Assembly: GCA_000328365.1 (NCBI GenBank)
Contig: KB311801.1
Location: forward strand, 33,003-97,002
DNA length: 64,000 bases
Source: Capitella teleta
Lineage: Eukaryota > Annelida > Polychaeta > Capitellidae
Reading direction: 5' to 3'
Below are positions 12,038 to 22,373 of this stretch, one piece after another; the first letter of the stretch is position 1, and every line of letters starts with the position of its first letter. Below the pieces are notes generated by a model, which made no database searches, was not told the DNA's origin, and saw nothing but the letters and a program-made list of their open reading frames with translations. A program made the position numbers and the translations under genes.

Positions 12038-15000
12038 GTAGGCGAATGACTTAATAAAAGGACATCTCTGGGGGAGAAGACTCAGCAATTTTATTGTTTA
12101 CAAGAATTGTTTTTATTGTTTTGATGAGTTTTGAATTTTTAACTTGGCAGAATAAATCTAAAAATAATCGTAGTACTCATTTGACCCAATATAAAACTGG
12201 TCAGCTGCACTTCCAGTAAGTTTGTTATCTTATATTTATTTGTTCCTTTCGTTTATGATGTAGACATGAGATGTGCTAACATTATTCACCGTTAGATGGT
12301 GCGTCCTTTGACATAAGCTCTTGCGTCGCGACGTAAACGACAGGTGGGTGCTCTCTGATTATGACTGATAAATCTGAATGATTCATGGGCGATGTCATAT
12401 CATTTGCTCCAAGCTATAAAGAGCACGTCACAGCACGGATGTCCATTAGCCCAGATTGCCATCGGAACAGACGCATGCAACCAATGATCCACACTTAGCT
12501 TGCATAAAATAATGAACACGCGATGTTCATGAATTTCCATAAATTCATATATTAATTCCATATAATCACAGTGTTTCTTTTAAGGGTGAATACTTCGTGT
12601 GCAATCTATCAACACTAGAACCTCAGTGCTTTCGTCTTAGTGACATAAATTCATTAACTTAGTCAAAGGTCACACACCTTGTTGTCTTTTCATTTAGTTA
12701 CTTGCAATTCAAAGTGAAATCAACTCTTTGTTCAGAGCAGGACTATAGTTACTGTTGATATTTTTCTTCCCCTCTAAGTGCTCTTCCAAAGGCTTTGGCG
12801 ACGGTGGCCCTTTAATGGAGTCTGCTTCCCTCTCATGCATCTAATGAGCGGATCTCCTCTTAGACGAGCTGATGCTACCTGTTATCAATTACCAAGTGCT
12901 CCATTTCTGTCATTCTACTGACTTTACAAAGAGGCCTCTGGCTGTACCGACATGGGTCATGCCTATGCTCTTAACTTCGGCTGTTGACACTTGTATTTTG
13001 TGAAGCCATATAAAATTTAATGGATAAGCAAATTGGCATGACCAAAAGGCCTTAATTAATGAACCCTTCTTTACCATCATTCTGTTAATTCCAAGCACAC
13101 CTTTTACCCACGGCCTATTGCTTATACATACAGGTACATTGCATGTACTTTGCTATTCAATTAAGGCATACAAGCAATGACTCGCCCAATATCAACGTCT
13201 GAAGCCTTGTATTCAATGAATGTTGCATGTACATGTATATACCTGCTTCCTTTGCTCACGTGGGCAGATACCGCAAATATTCTAGCGCTTCTCTTTCTAA
13301 AGGAAAAGCAAGCAGGCAATTAAAAGAGCATTCATCTTGGGGAAGTACGAAACAAATCACTTGGTAATATCGTTCATCAAACACCCGAGGTTGCGCTCAA
13401 ATACAAGTAACTCCAGTTACCTGAGCGCTTGTTTACCTAGTCCGTTCGAGGTCATAGGAAATCTCGTTTGTGAGCTTGCTTTGGTAGTTTTGTGCAGCTG
13501 GATTTGCTTGCTTGACATAGGTAGGTTATGGATATTGTAATCTCAATTACAGAATACTTTTTAGTTGTTTTCATACTATATGGTTGTACCATATTAAACC
13601 CTCATTTCCCTCTAGAGGTTGAATATCCTTTCCAAGGGTGTGTTCAAGGCCAGGGCTTATAATATTATTGCTTTTTTCCACGCCGCGCAAAGTAAGGTCG
13701 TAGTAAGCTTATCAGAACAGAAAAGTATATTTGAAACACGCCATGCATAGTTAGCCGGTTAGGGAAAATATTGGGATACCTCCACCAGAAATTTCTATGA
13801 GCTTGCTAACGAGTCAACAACACTACATGTATATATTTCACTATTTTATGAGGCGACATTGGGACTTCCTAATTCAACAACGTGGTTTCTGTGGAGATGC
13901 ATGCTTTTTCAATTTTACTGAATTGTAGTGCCACGAGACAGTACAGGGAGTTCCCCGAATTACATGATTTGAAGGTGAAGATTAAGGAATGATGTCATCA
14001 ATGGTGACTGAAACAAAACTGGCTTATATATTACAGTATAAACAAAGATACTCCTAACGGTGTATTTTTGGAAAATTCTCGTCTTTGCGCTCTGGGAAAT
14101 AAGAACCTTTCGACATAGCTCGTCGTTCTGATGCATTGACGTCGGACCAATTCCATCGAAAGTGTGCTCCGAAACAGGTGTCTGTAATTATTATAGTCTA
14201 TATCGATCATACTGTTACAAGTTCTCCTCTGATTCAAACTCACCATCAGATAAATGACTTATGACAATACGCACTTTCGGTGTTTGTTGAGCAAATGACT
14301 TGATTTCAAACAGGTCCATTTGCCTTGTTTGCTTCGTCTTAGCAAGAGTGCTTTGCTTTCTCTTACCGACGGCCGTAATGCTGTTGCAAACCAAGCCACA
14401 GTAAAGCGATGTAAACAAGTAATTAACATCGGACAAAAACACCTGTCTCAGTGAAATCATAAATCTTCAGGATGGAGAGATATTATGACAAAAAGGCCAT
14501 TGGTGCCTTCAGGGTATGATCACAATAAGAGGGTACCTGAGTGTGTAATTCAGATACAAGTCTTACATAATTATTATTTTGAGATCATTGGCATGACACC
14601 TTGCCCATAATGGAAGCATACGGCTATATAAAGAGCGAAACAGCCCGTGTTGCTATGTTGCTACGTCACGTGACATTATCGTCACGTGACGAAATCTGGA
14701 GAAAGGTCAAGCGGTTATTTGGCGACCACAAGTCCTGCGTACAACGTGTCTCATTTCTGTGTTTTCTTTCGTAGGGGTCAACCCAGGACTATATCAACCC
14801 AGCGTTCGAGTCTGACGCGTCCAGTGAAAGGGCGGGTCGCAACGGATTAACCCCGAGTACAAGTCGAGTCAGTCTGTCCGTGTCAAGCAATCCAGACGGT
14901 TCATCTCGACGACCTTCGCCGTCAGGAGGACGAAAGAGCTCCATGGCCGAGGTGGCGATGGCTCTGACGCCATCGGGGTCAGTACACGGAAGCACGAGTG

Positions 15001-16566
15001 ATGTCCGGCAGGCGACCATCAGTGCTTCGAGTTTCCTCGCACACCTGCGCCGCACCCAACACCAATACAAGTACGTTCATCCGTTTGGCAACAGTACATC
15101 CATCCTGGAAGAACTCTTGTGTGAAGACGATGACGAGGCGCTTACTCGTGGCAAGGCGATGGGAAGTTCTCCCGCGAAACTCGTTTTATGGATCGTCTTC
15201 TGCGGTTTCATGGTTGGAGTCGCAGGGGCAATCATTCTCGGGGCAGGTAAGAAAAGCATATCCTTCATCTCTCTGTGACGACTCTAGTGACATTAAAGAG
15301 ACACGGATTATTCCAGCTCACTTGATTACTATGCTATAGCTGAAAGAAATGGTTTTTTTTTTCTGCTGGTGTAGGTTTTTATAATCCGTATAGCAAAACT
15401 TTGTGTCAACCTGATCGGAGTGTTAAGTACTCTTAGTGATAACACTTTGATCACGCGTCGTTCTATCGGTATGCATTATATATTGAATCAACCCATAAAG
15501 TATCTTGTTTAATAATGACGTCATCCTGATTTGTCAGCTGTGTCTCTGCTGTAGGTGCTACGCCACACCCATCGTCGTTGAGGGCGTGGTGCACTCGCAT
15601 CATTCGATTGCTTCCTCTTCCTACCGAGATATCAGATCCAGGGTTGTTTTTGTTTTTGTTTTTTTTTTTTTTTTTTTTGCTGCATAGCGCCTAGGGGTTG
15701 CAGAGTTAGCCAATTGCATTGCAGGGATGGGTGTGAGCTGAAACTGTATATAGGGTGGCTATTTCTCAGCTTGCTTTCAAAATTTTCGGGTAACAGACTC
15801 AACAGGAAATAGAAAGCTATAAAACCTGGAAATTACTTACTCTGGGGAAAATGACTTACTAATAGCCCCCTTCTAAAGTACACTATTTTTATTATTTTTT
15901 AATTTTTTTTGCAATTTTTTGCATTTTTTTTTTTTTTTTGCATTTTTTTTTTTCTACCTGCTTGTCACATATGGATGGGAATAGCACCATGCACATTGGG
16001 ATTTTTTGTGCCTCGAAGTGAATGAGAGTGTATGTTTTCTGTTGATGTCAGGTTTTCCGGATATCGTTCCTCCTAATTTGTCATGTCACGTTGTGACAGG
16101 TATAGCATGACAGCTTGTTATTGAATGCGATCGGATTATGTTTCCCATTTATGCCACTTTATTGTGCTGATGTATTGGGGCTGAATACCGAATCTCAGCG
16201 ATACTTTTCCGGATACACAATACACAACGGAGGTTATGATTATTTATACTTCCTTTGGCATATCAAACCCTAGTTTTTTAGGTGGGCATTCAAAATTGGG
16301 ACTTCAAAGTATCAATTAAATGGAATCTTAACACGCATAGGCTTAACTACCAATCAACGGCGAGCTCGCATACCACGTGAGACATTACCCCCTCACAAAG
16401 AAAAGTGACTGGCGAATAACTATTCAGCTTTACTCATATGCTACTGTTTATACAAGTAATTACATTCTCGTCAATTACAGAAACATTTGGTGGTGATGAC
16501 TCGACAGTAACTGTGACGGAAAATCTTCTTACAGAAACATCTCGAACAACGACGCCTCCCGGTTGA
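12020..16566 (+). CDS. Single-pass membrane protein of unknown family, three exons, 191 residues
   Basis: Exons 12020-12037, 14775-15246 and 16481-16566 join in frame (phase 0, then phase 1) with GT..AG borders, giving 576 nt including TGA. The protein starts MDSIKTGSTQDYINPAFE. Residues 7-100 are rich in Ser, Arg, Pro and Gly. Residues 105-140 include HLRRTQHQYKYVHPFG and an acidic EDDDE. One hydrophobic span, residues 142-163 (LVLWIVFCGFMVGVAGAIIL), is followed by a short Thr-rich tail ending TTTPPG. There is no signal peptide, a Lys precedes the span and acidic residues follow it, so an N-in (type II) topology is likely. That would leave a long Ser-rich cytosolic part and a small, probably O-glycosylated, outer tail. 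I do not recognise the family. The gene model is supported by composition, phase agreement, TATA box and a poly(A) signal. Confidence 0.72.
14625..14690 (+). promoter_or_regulatory. Candidate alternative promoter with two CLEAR-type palindromes
   Basis: TATATAAAG at 14625-14633 is followed by GTCACGTGAC at 14665-14674 and again at 14681-14690. It lies in intron 1, just before exon 2. GTCACGTGAC is the consensus of the CLEAR element bound by TFEB/MITF-type bHLH-ZIP factors. A transcript starting near 14655 would run straight into exon 2 and could use the ATG at 14943. Promoter activity is inferred. Confidence 0.5.
14775..15246 (+). CDS. Exon 2 of the membrane-protein gene
   Basis: Acceptor TTTCTTTCGTAG precedes it and donor GTAAGA follows. 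It is open for 472 nt, clearly more GC-rich than its surroundings, and carries the Ser-rich region and the whole membrane span. An in-frame ATG at 14943 (residue 63, context CCATGGCC) could start a shorter 129-residue form if transcription begins at the second TATA box. Confidence 0.75.
15641..15955. repeat. T-rich low-complexity tracts in intron 2
   Basis: Runs of T at about 15644-15678 and 15889-15955, interrupted by single G or C. On the minus strand these would be A-rich tails, but I see no SINE or LINE body attached to either. Confidence 0.7.
16481..16566 (+). CDS. Exon 3 of the membrane-protein gene, with stop
   Basis: Acceptor TCGTCAATTACAG. The exon encodes a Thr- and Val-rich tail (STVTVTENLLTETSRTTTPP) and ends with TGA at 16564-16566. 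Phase 1 agrees with exon 2. Confidence 0.68.
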
Positions 16567-16775
16567 CGCGACTTCCGTGATTGGTCGGAAGAAGAAAAAT
16601 GTCTGTGATCTCCTGTTGTGCTTGGAAATTAATGTCAAGTGTTTTCACCTTTTCACTTGAAACAGAACTCTTCGCACTCTTCGAGGAACCTTCGAAGTGC
16701 TTGGTGTTTGGGGGGATTTCGCTATTTAATTGTATTCAGGGAAGAAAATCGGAAGTGGAGTGGAGTGTTCTGTGC

Positions 16776-16781
16776 AATAAA
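16776..16781 (+). terminator. Poly(A) signal AATAAA of the membrane-protein gene
   Basis: Canonical AATAAA 210 bases after the stop codon, followed within 30 bases by a T/GT-rich region. It gives a 3' UTR of about 230 nt. Confidence 0.6.
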
Positions 16782-16799
16782 GACTTCATATAACACGTT

Positions 16800-18990
16800 A
16801 TTCTTAATTGTATGTGTGTTTTGTTTATCTTGTAGTAATACACGCAATGAGAAAAGAAAATCAATATATAAGGCTCAAAATCCTTACTAGATATCACTTA
16901 GCAATCAACTAATGAGTGACCTGTATAGTGAAAAAGAAATCGGAAAATCGTCCGAAAGCTGGAATGCTGTGAAAAGGGTTTTTTACCAATTGAAGGTTAC
17001 TATGGAGTATCAGAAATCGGGCTTCGATTGAATAGTCAATCTGACATCGTAAACAGGGCAGAGATCATGAGGATATATAATGGATGGAGAGTGAGACATC
17101 ATTAATTTGTACTATCCCTTGTAATCTGTAAACAAGATCTGAATGTAATCCAGGTCGGGAATAGGGCGAGATCGACGGTTCTCAATTCATTACATTATAT
17201 AAAGTAAACGTGAATCAACAGTTCTTTCAAAACGGCATGGTATTTCCAGCAAATTGCACTGAATGACATTGATTCCATGCGCAACATGCATTCTACCGTG
17301 CTCAAGACCATTGCAACCCAGCATTACAGGTGAATTCAACCAAATGCTTTCATCTGTCATGTTTTCTATGCCGTATATTACATAGAAATCTACTTCTAAT
17401 ATCTACACGTGTACGTCAGTATACGCGTATTCCTCCTATTCCCATGTATGGCTTTATGGATTTAGAGTATGTTATGCAATTTGAACAACACGTTAATGCT
17501 TTCAACGTGTCTTAGTAATGCGTGGCATATAATAGACATACGGCACTCGAGGAATCGCGAAGGTCATAATTATAATGACATAATAAGCACAACCCTCCAG
17601 CATGTTATCAAGATCTCGTTGCGACACTTTTCACTGGAAATACTCCTGTAATCATATACAATAACTATGGTGTTTAATAGTTTTTCTTCTTCTGGCAATG
17701 CTAACAGTACAATAACATCCTGTATAGTACCAAATATTACACGCGCAAATAGGATTTGTTATAGTATTATTGTCAGCAGAACGGAAATTAGACGCCATAC
17801 ATTAGGATGTATCTTCATGCATAAAATCGTTGCATGTGTGAGTAATTTACAGGCTTGTCTCTTTGAAGGTGAGTGCATAGTTTGTGTCATGCGAGGCATC
17901 ATCGTGATTTGTATTACGCTTAGATAACACCCATGACTCACCTGTGTAAATACACCAATAGGTAACCCTCATCGGTCATATACAGGTGCAAAAGGCAGAA
18001 TTACATAGAGATCTATTAGTTAATAATAGTATGAAGTGTAAATGCAATGATCCGCGTCCAAGGAATAATGATGGCTGAAGATAGAGGCGACAAATACAAA
18101 GTGAGCCAGGGAGGATGAAAAAGTTGAAAAGTGAAGAGGATTGAAGGAAGGCAGGTGCCTGAAGATGATAATCACGAGTGAAGGATGATCATATAATGAC
18201 ATTAGACCCGATCACATCTGCGGCCTGTTTCGCGTCACCATGTGCAGCAGACACGTAACGTTGCTTCGCTCTTGTGATTCTCTGTCGATAAGATGAGGCA
18301 TTAGGAGGGAGAGATTACCTTTTTTGTCTTGACATTTATCACCGGAGTTCCAAACCTTTGTGTGCAACAAACCTCCTTACCACATATCATTTAGCTCTTC
18401 TCACATTGGTCGTAATGCATTACCTAGGCCCTCAGGCTGATCGGGTGTTCTTAGCCTATAAGTGCGTCGTTATTTACGGGTCATACATTCTAGGCTCGGC
18501 GGCTGAGATGACTTCAGGCCGCACCGGGTCACAATATTATAGTCCTTTTCTATCAGGACATGTCTTCAGACTGGAAACGTAGCGTCAAGGAAGTCCAGCC
18601 TTCACCAGAAGTTCCCTCAGCTTGGTCCACAAGATCCGGACCACGTGTCGTGGCCTCGTGGGTGTTCGTGATTTTCCTAACGTCACCACTCCGTCTCCGC
18701 TTCACTGGTCCTAAATGGGTCTAGATCCCTGCAGACGGGTTGCGCAATACCAGGGGCAGTGGGAGACGCGGTGACCCACCCCCCCCCCCCCATAAGTACA
18801 CAAAATTCAAGGAGGGATGCGAAACCCCGCAATCCTATGTTTGCGCATCTTGGCACACTGCGTACAAATGCTGAGCCAATCAGATGTTCTCGACCGTTGC
18901 TCATGTTTTATTCAAGGCGAAACCCAAAGTTAATGAGTCACACGTACATTCGTTAGTCTTCGTGCGTTCTATGTTTATAGATCTATATGA
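16800..18990. other. Intergenic, nothing recognised
   Basis: Contains a run of about 13 C at 18779-18791. No exon chain, RNA or transposon domain found. Confidence 0.45.
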
Positions 18991-19056
18991 TTAATGGGTG
19001 AATTAATGGGTGAATGGGTGGGTGAATGGGTAAATGGGTGAATGGGTGAATGGGTG
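18991..19056. repeat. 8-bp minisatellite AATGGGTG
   Basis: About eight copies of AATGGGTG with small variants (TTAATGGGTG, AATGGGTA). Head-to-tail, with no other content. Confidence 0.9.
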
Positions 19057-19276
19057 TTTTGGAACGAATTCATCCAAATACAATTGCAAATAGAAGCCAA
19101 TCCACCTCAGCCATTCCGTACCCATTCTCGCACTTTGGGTCATAACATCGGGAAATTCTGCTGAGAAAACTATTCGAAAAGAATTACGATTCAGGACCGC
19201 CATGGGCTTTATCATTCATAATACAAGGGGGCCGAGTACCCTCTGTACAACAATATGATTGACAGTAGTGGTAGAA

Positions 19277-19349
19277 ATCGTAATCGATTATAATCGACTT
19301 AATCGATTATGGTTTTGATAATCGATTAGGAGTGTCATAATCGATTGTG
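19277..19349. repeat. Cluster of TAATCGATTA palindromes
   Basis: Four ATCGAT cores, three of them inside full TAATCGATTA-like palindromes, plus one TAATCGACTTAATCGATT variant, all within about 70 bp. They stand next to a run of 30 T (19380-19409). ATCGAT with flanking TAAT is a classic binding sequence for Cut/Onecut-type homeodomain proteins. Clusters of this kind also occur in the subterminal repeats of some hAT-like transposons. Confidence 0.6.
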
Positions 19350-19377
19350 AAATTTTCTTTTTTTTTCTTTCTTTTTT

Positions 19378-19411
<34 letters not shown>

Positions 19412-20577
19412 CAACATTTAATTTTGTCCAGAAAAGCCAGTCTTACAGACACTGCTCTCCTCTGTGCATCATGACGCTCGCCCTGAGGGCACGGCGCAGG
19501 CGCGGTCAACAACCCAGGACACGATCAGCGTTTCCCTGTTATTTAGACCATTTATTATTTGTGTTCAAAATCTGGCAAATAGTGCGCATGATTGTAAGAG
19601 CCTCTTTAAAACATTTGAATTTGCCTTTTATTCCTAACCAGGATCAAAACGTTTCACAGAAAACGTTTGCTATTTACTGAACGCAGATGGTGTCATGGTA
19701 AAATACGGATTGTGACTAAAATGCGGAGCCATACGAAGTGCGGATTTCGGGAGAAATTAAGTACTGATCGCATTCCAGTACATCACTGATTGATGTGTGT
19801 GGCTGTTTGCGTGTTCCATGATTCCTTTGTTACGATCCTTGCCGTTAGATTTCAGAGTAACAGAACCGTTGACATTTCATATTTCCTACACACATAAAAT
19901 ATATTTTGGTTTTGGTTAGAACTGGGTGAAATTACGAAATCGTGTGATTGTGATATAAAGGCAATCACAACGCACCTTATGCTCATTGTAGCCGATGTCA
20001 TTAAGAATCCACACTTTGTCTGCAACACAACGCTCCCCTTTGGTTTCAGGGCAAATGCTTTGCTCCCTTTGTAAATCATGACGCATTCAACTCCACTTGA
20101 TAGATGTTGACTCACATCGTTTATAGAGGCAAACCCTGCTTGCCATCCGATGAGTGAATCAACTTGTTTTGTGGGAAACGTTCCAGTGTCATACTAAAAA
20201 AAATATATAATTATAAAAGACAAATATAAATCAACTATGTGCGTGTTTACCGTTGATAACATTCAAATCGAATCAATGTAACTTTCAGACATTTGGATAT
20301 TATGTGATGTACTATTTACTAGATGGACAACATGATACATGTTGTTGCATAATCATTTCACAATCGACTAGTTTCAGGAGAAATGAGGTATATAATGGCA
20401 TATAACAGGCAATTAAGCTGTATTATCGAGCACCTGGCCATATGTTAACTTCCTAATTTGTCAACTCTTTTATCAATATTCAATTTTGATATACATCTAA
20501 ATATTATATGTTTATTTCTACTTTTCATTGGTAATGTGAGCAGTCTTTATGCCAATTATTGCTAAGCAGCTAAAGTG

Positions 20578-20684
20578 AGTCTGTGTGTTCCTAGTAAGCT
20601 GTTAAGCCCTGCGCATGCGTTGAGGGCTACGAGGCACGCCCTCGTTCATGCACAGGATCTGTCAACAGTTAGGCTTCACAGACT
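20578..20684. other. Long imperfect hairpin, about 107 bases
   Basis: The ends AGTCTGTG and CACAGACT pair perfectly over 8 bp. Further in, CTGCGCATGCGTTGAGGGC pairs with GCCCTCGTTCATGCACAG over most positions, closing on a loop of about ten bases. It could be the footprint of a foldback (MITE-like) element or a structured RNA. No target duplication or Pol III box is evident. Confidence 0.5.
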
Positions 20685-21472
20685 GGCAACCGCTGCAATG
20701 GGATCAAATTTAATGCTTTAATTTATGTTGCTATTTGGTGTTTTGAGTTTTAACCCAGGGGGAGGATCTCGCCATAGGTTTTCTCCCATACCTAACACCC
20801 AGCAATATATTTCATATTTGTTATATATTTTTTTCTTTCTTTCTATGTCATATTGCATGTATATAACGTTAAATGCGAAAAAAATATCATATATAGCAGA
20901 TATGAAAAGAAATATGCCAGAGGGATTTCCTTGTTGACATCACGTTAGTCCAATGCAAATGACCTCTGCATCGCACCCATCGGCCATGAAGTCCAACAGG
21001 TGACTGATGCGAGCCGCATTTCTGGCCTTGTACAGTTCTTTGTATAGCACTGCTCACGATACAGACTGAATCATACGTATTCAGCACTGTTTAGTCTCAC
21101 GTATATATCAAAGTAGCCACGTTTAGTTATTGCAGCAATTGGTTGATGATAAATATCATGTTATCAACTTCTTCGGACATTAATATACTCATAGATCTAT
21201 TTGTACTTATCAGTCAGGTATTTAATCAATCCAACTCTCTGGGGAAACAAAGGGTTCAAATATATTATAAGACACATGTTTCAGTAATAACTGCAGCATT
21301 TATACAAGACGCAAAGGGTTGTCGGTTGCTTATACAGGTATAAACAGGTGCTGGCAGCAAGAAAGCTCTTTTATCGCCGCAGACGGAGGCATGTCGTGTG
21401 TTTGGCTCTTTGATGAATCGTGAACAACGAAGGTACACAGAGAGAACGTTCAGTCTGCATTTGAGCGAAAAC
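20685..21472. other. Intergenic upstream of the GPCR
   Basis: No exon recognised. The GPCR promoter should lie here or within the last few hundred bases, but I see no convincing TATA box. Confidence 0.4.
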
Positions 21473-21481
21473 ATGGATTGA
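21473..21481 (+). promoter_or_regulatory. Minimal upstream ORF (ATG GAT TGA) before the GPCR start
   Basis: A two-codon reading frame ending one base before the GPCR ATG at 21483. If it lies in the mRNA leader, ribosomes would need leaky scanning or very short reinitiation to reach the main start. Confidence 0.45.
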
Positions 21482-21482
21482 T

Positions 21483-22373
21483 ATGAGTGTTTTCATCATC
21501 ATCAGCTGCGTTGTTGTGTTGGCTGTTGTCTTCGGTTTCCTTGGCAACGCTTGCACCGTGTATCTCGTCCTTCGACATCGCTCCCTCTGGCGGTGGATGA
21601 ACATCTTCCATGTCAGTCTCTCCTTTGCTGACTGCATCTCACTATCGACAACACTGCCTGGTTTGCTGGTGCTAACCTGGCCTGGACAACTCGATAGCAC
21701 TGAACTTCGAGTCGGTTGCGCCTTGTTCGCGTTCAGTGGCATAACATGTAACGTCATCAGCATTACACAGTTGACTGAAATCAGCGTCATTCGCTTCTTT
21801 AGGATCATCCGACCGAAGCACCATACCCACGATTGTATCTACGCAGTCTGCTTGGTAGCTCCATGGCTCCTGGGAATTTCATCAGCGCTAATTTCCTTCA
21901 GGACGTCGTTCATCTTGACTTCGCTGCCCGGCACATGTTTATCTGTGACTGCAAGCTGGATGAAGCACCCTGGGGTCTACACCATCATCACCATCAGCTA
22001 CAGCTCTGTGGTCATAGTGGCATCAGCATACACGCTTATAGTCCTCCACCTCTGGCAGATGCTGAACCAGCGTGTTCAACCAGAACCTGCTCCACGACCA
22101 CAAGGATCAACTCCTGCCCTCAAGAGGAACCAAGAGGCCACGCTCGTCAGTATTATCCTCGTGGCTACCTTCGCCTTGTCCTACCTTCCCTGTCCGACCC
22201 TCTTGCTGGTGCATCGGACACTGGGAACAGTGCCCGCGGAAGAGGCCATCATTGCTACTTTCTTGTGTGCTCAATTGAGTAGTGTTTGGAACCCATACCT
22301 GTACGCACTCCGTAAACGTGCATTCAGAAGAAAGTTCATCCGCGTTCTTCGCAGCCTCACCTGTTCTAAGTAA
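21483..22373 (+). CDS. Class A (rhodopsin-family) G-protein-coupled receptor, intronless, 296 residues
   Basis: One uninterrupted frame with seven hydrophobic spans. Landmarks: GN in TM1 (Asn22), LSFAD in TM2 (Asp50), Cys79 at the start of TM3 and Cys152 in the second outer loop (the usual disulfide pair), Trp128 in TM4, and NPYLY (270-274) ending TM7, followed by a basic tail. The TM3 end reads ISVIRFFRI where most relatives have DRY, so Arg104 is kept but the acidic residue is Ile. TM6 has SYLP in place of CWxP. The outer N-terminus is only a few residues and lacks an N-glycosylation site. The intron-free frame and overall pattern recall melatonin-receptor-like and Tre1/Moody-like orphan receptors. 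The ligand cannot be told from sequence. The ATG is fixed by an in-frame TGA at 21462. Confidence 0.92.
   Translation: MSVFIIISCVVVLAVVFGFLGNACTVYLVLRHRSLWRWMNIFHVSLSFADCISLSTTLPGLLVLTWPGQLDSTELRVGCALFAFSGITCNVISITQLTEISVIRFFRIIRPKHHTHDCIYAVCLVAPWLLGISSALISFRTSFILTSLPGTCLSVTASWMKHPGVYTIITISYSSVVIVASAYTLIVLHLWQMLNQRVQPEPAPRPQGSTPALKRNQEATLVSIILVATFALSYLPCPTLLLVHRTLGTVPAEEAIIATFLCAQLSSVWNPYLYALRKRAFRRKFIRVLRSLTCSK

Noticed and set aside
14789-15268. Minus-strand frames opposite exon 2 of the membrane-protein gene
   Set aside because: They are shadows of the GC-rich plus-strand exon and lack independent signals.
21371-21808. A 145-codon minus-strand frame
   Set aside because: It is the antisense shadow of the GPCR coding region.
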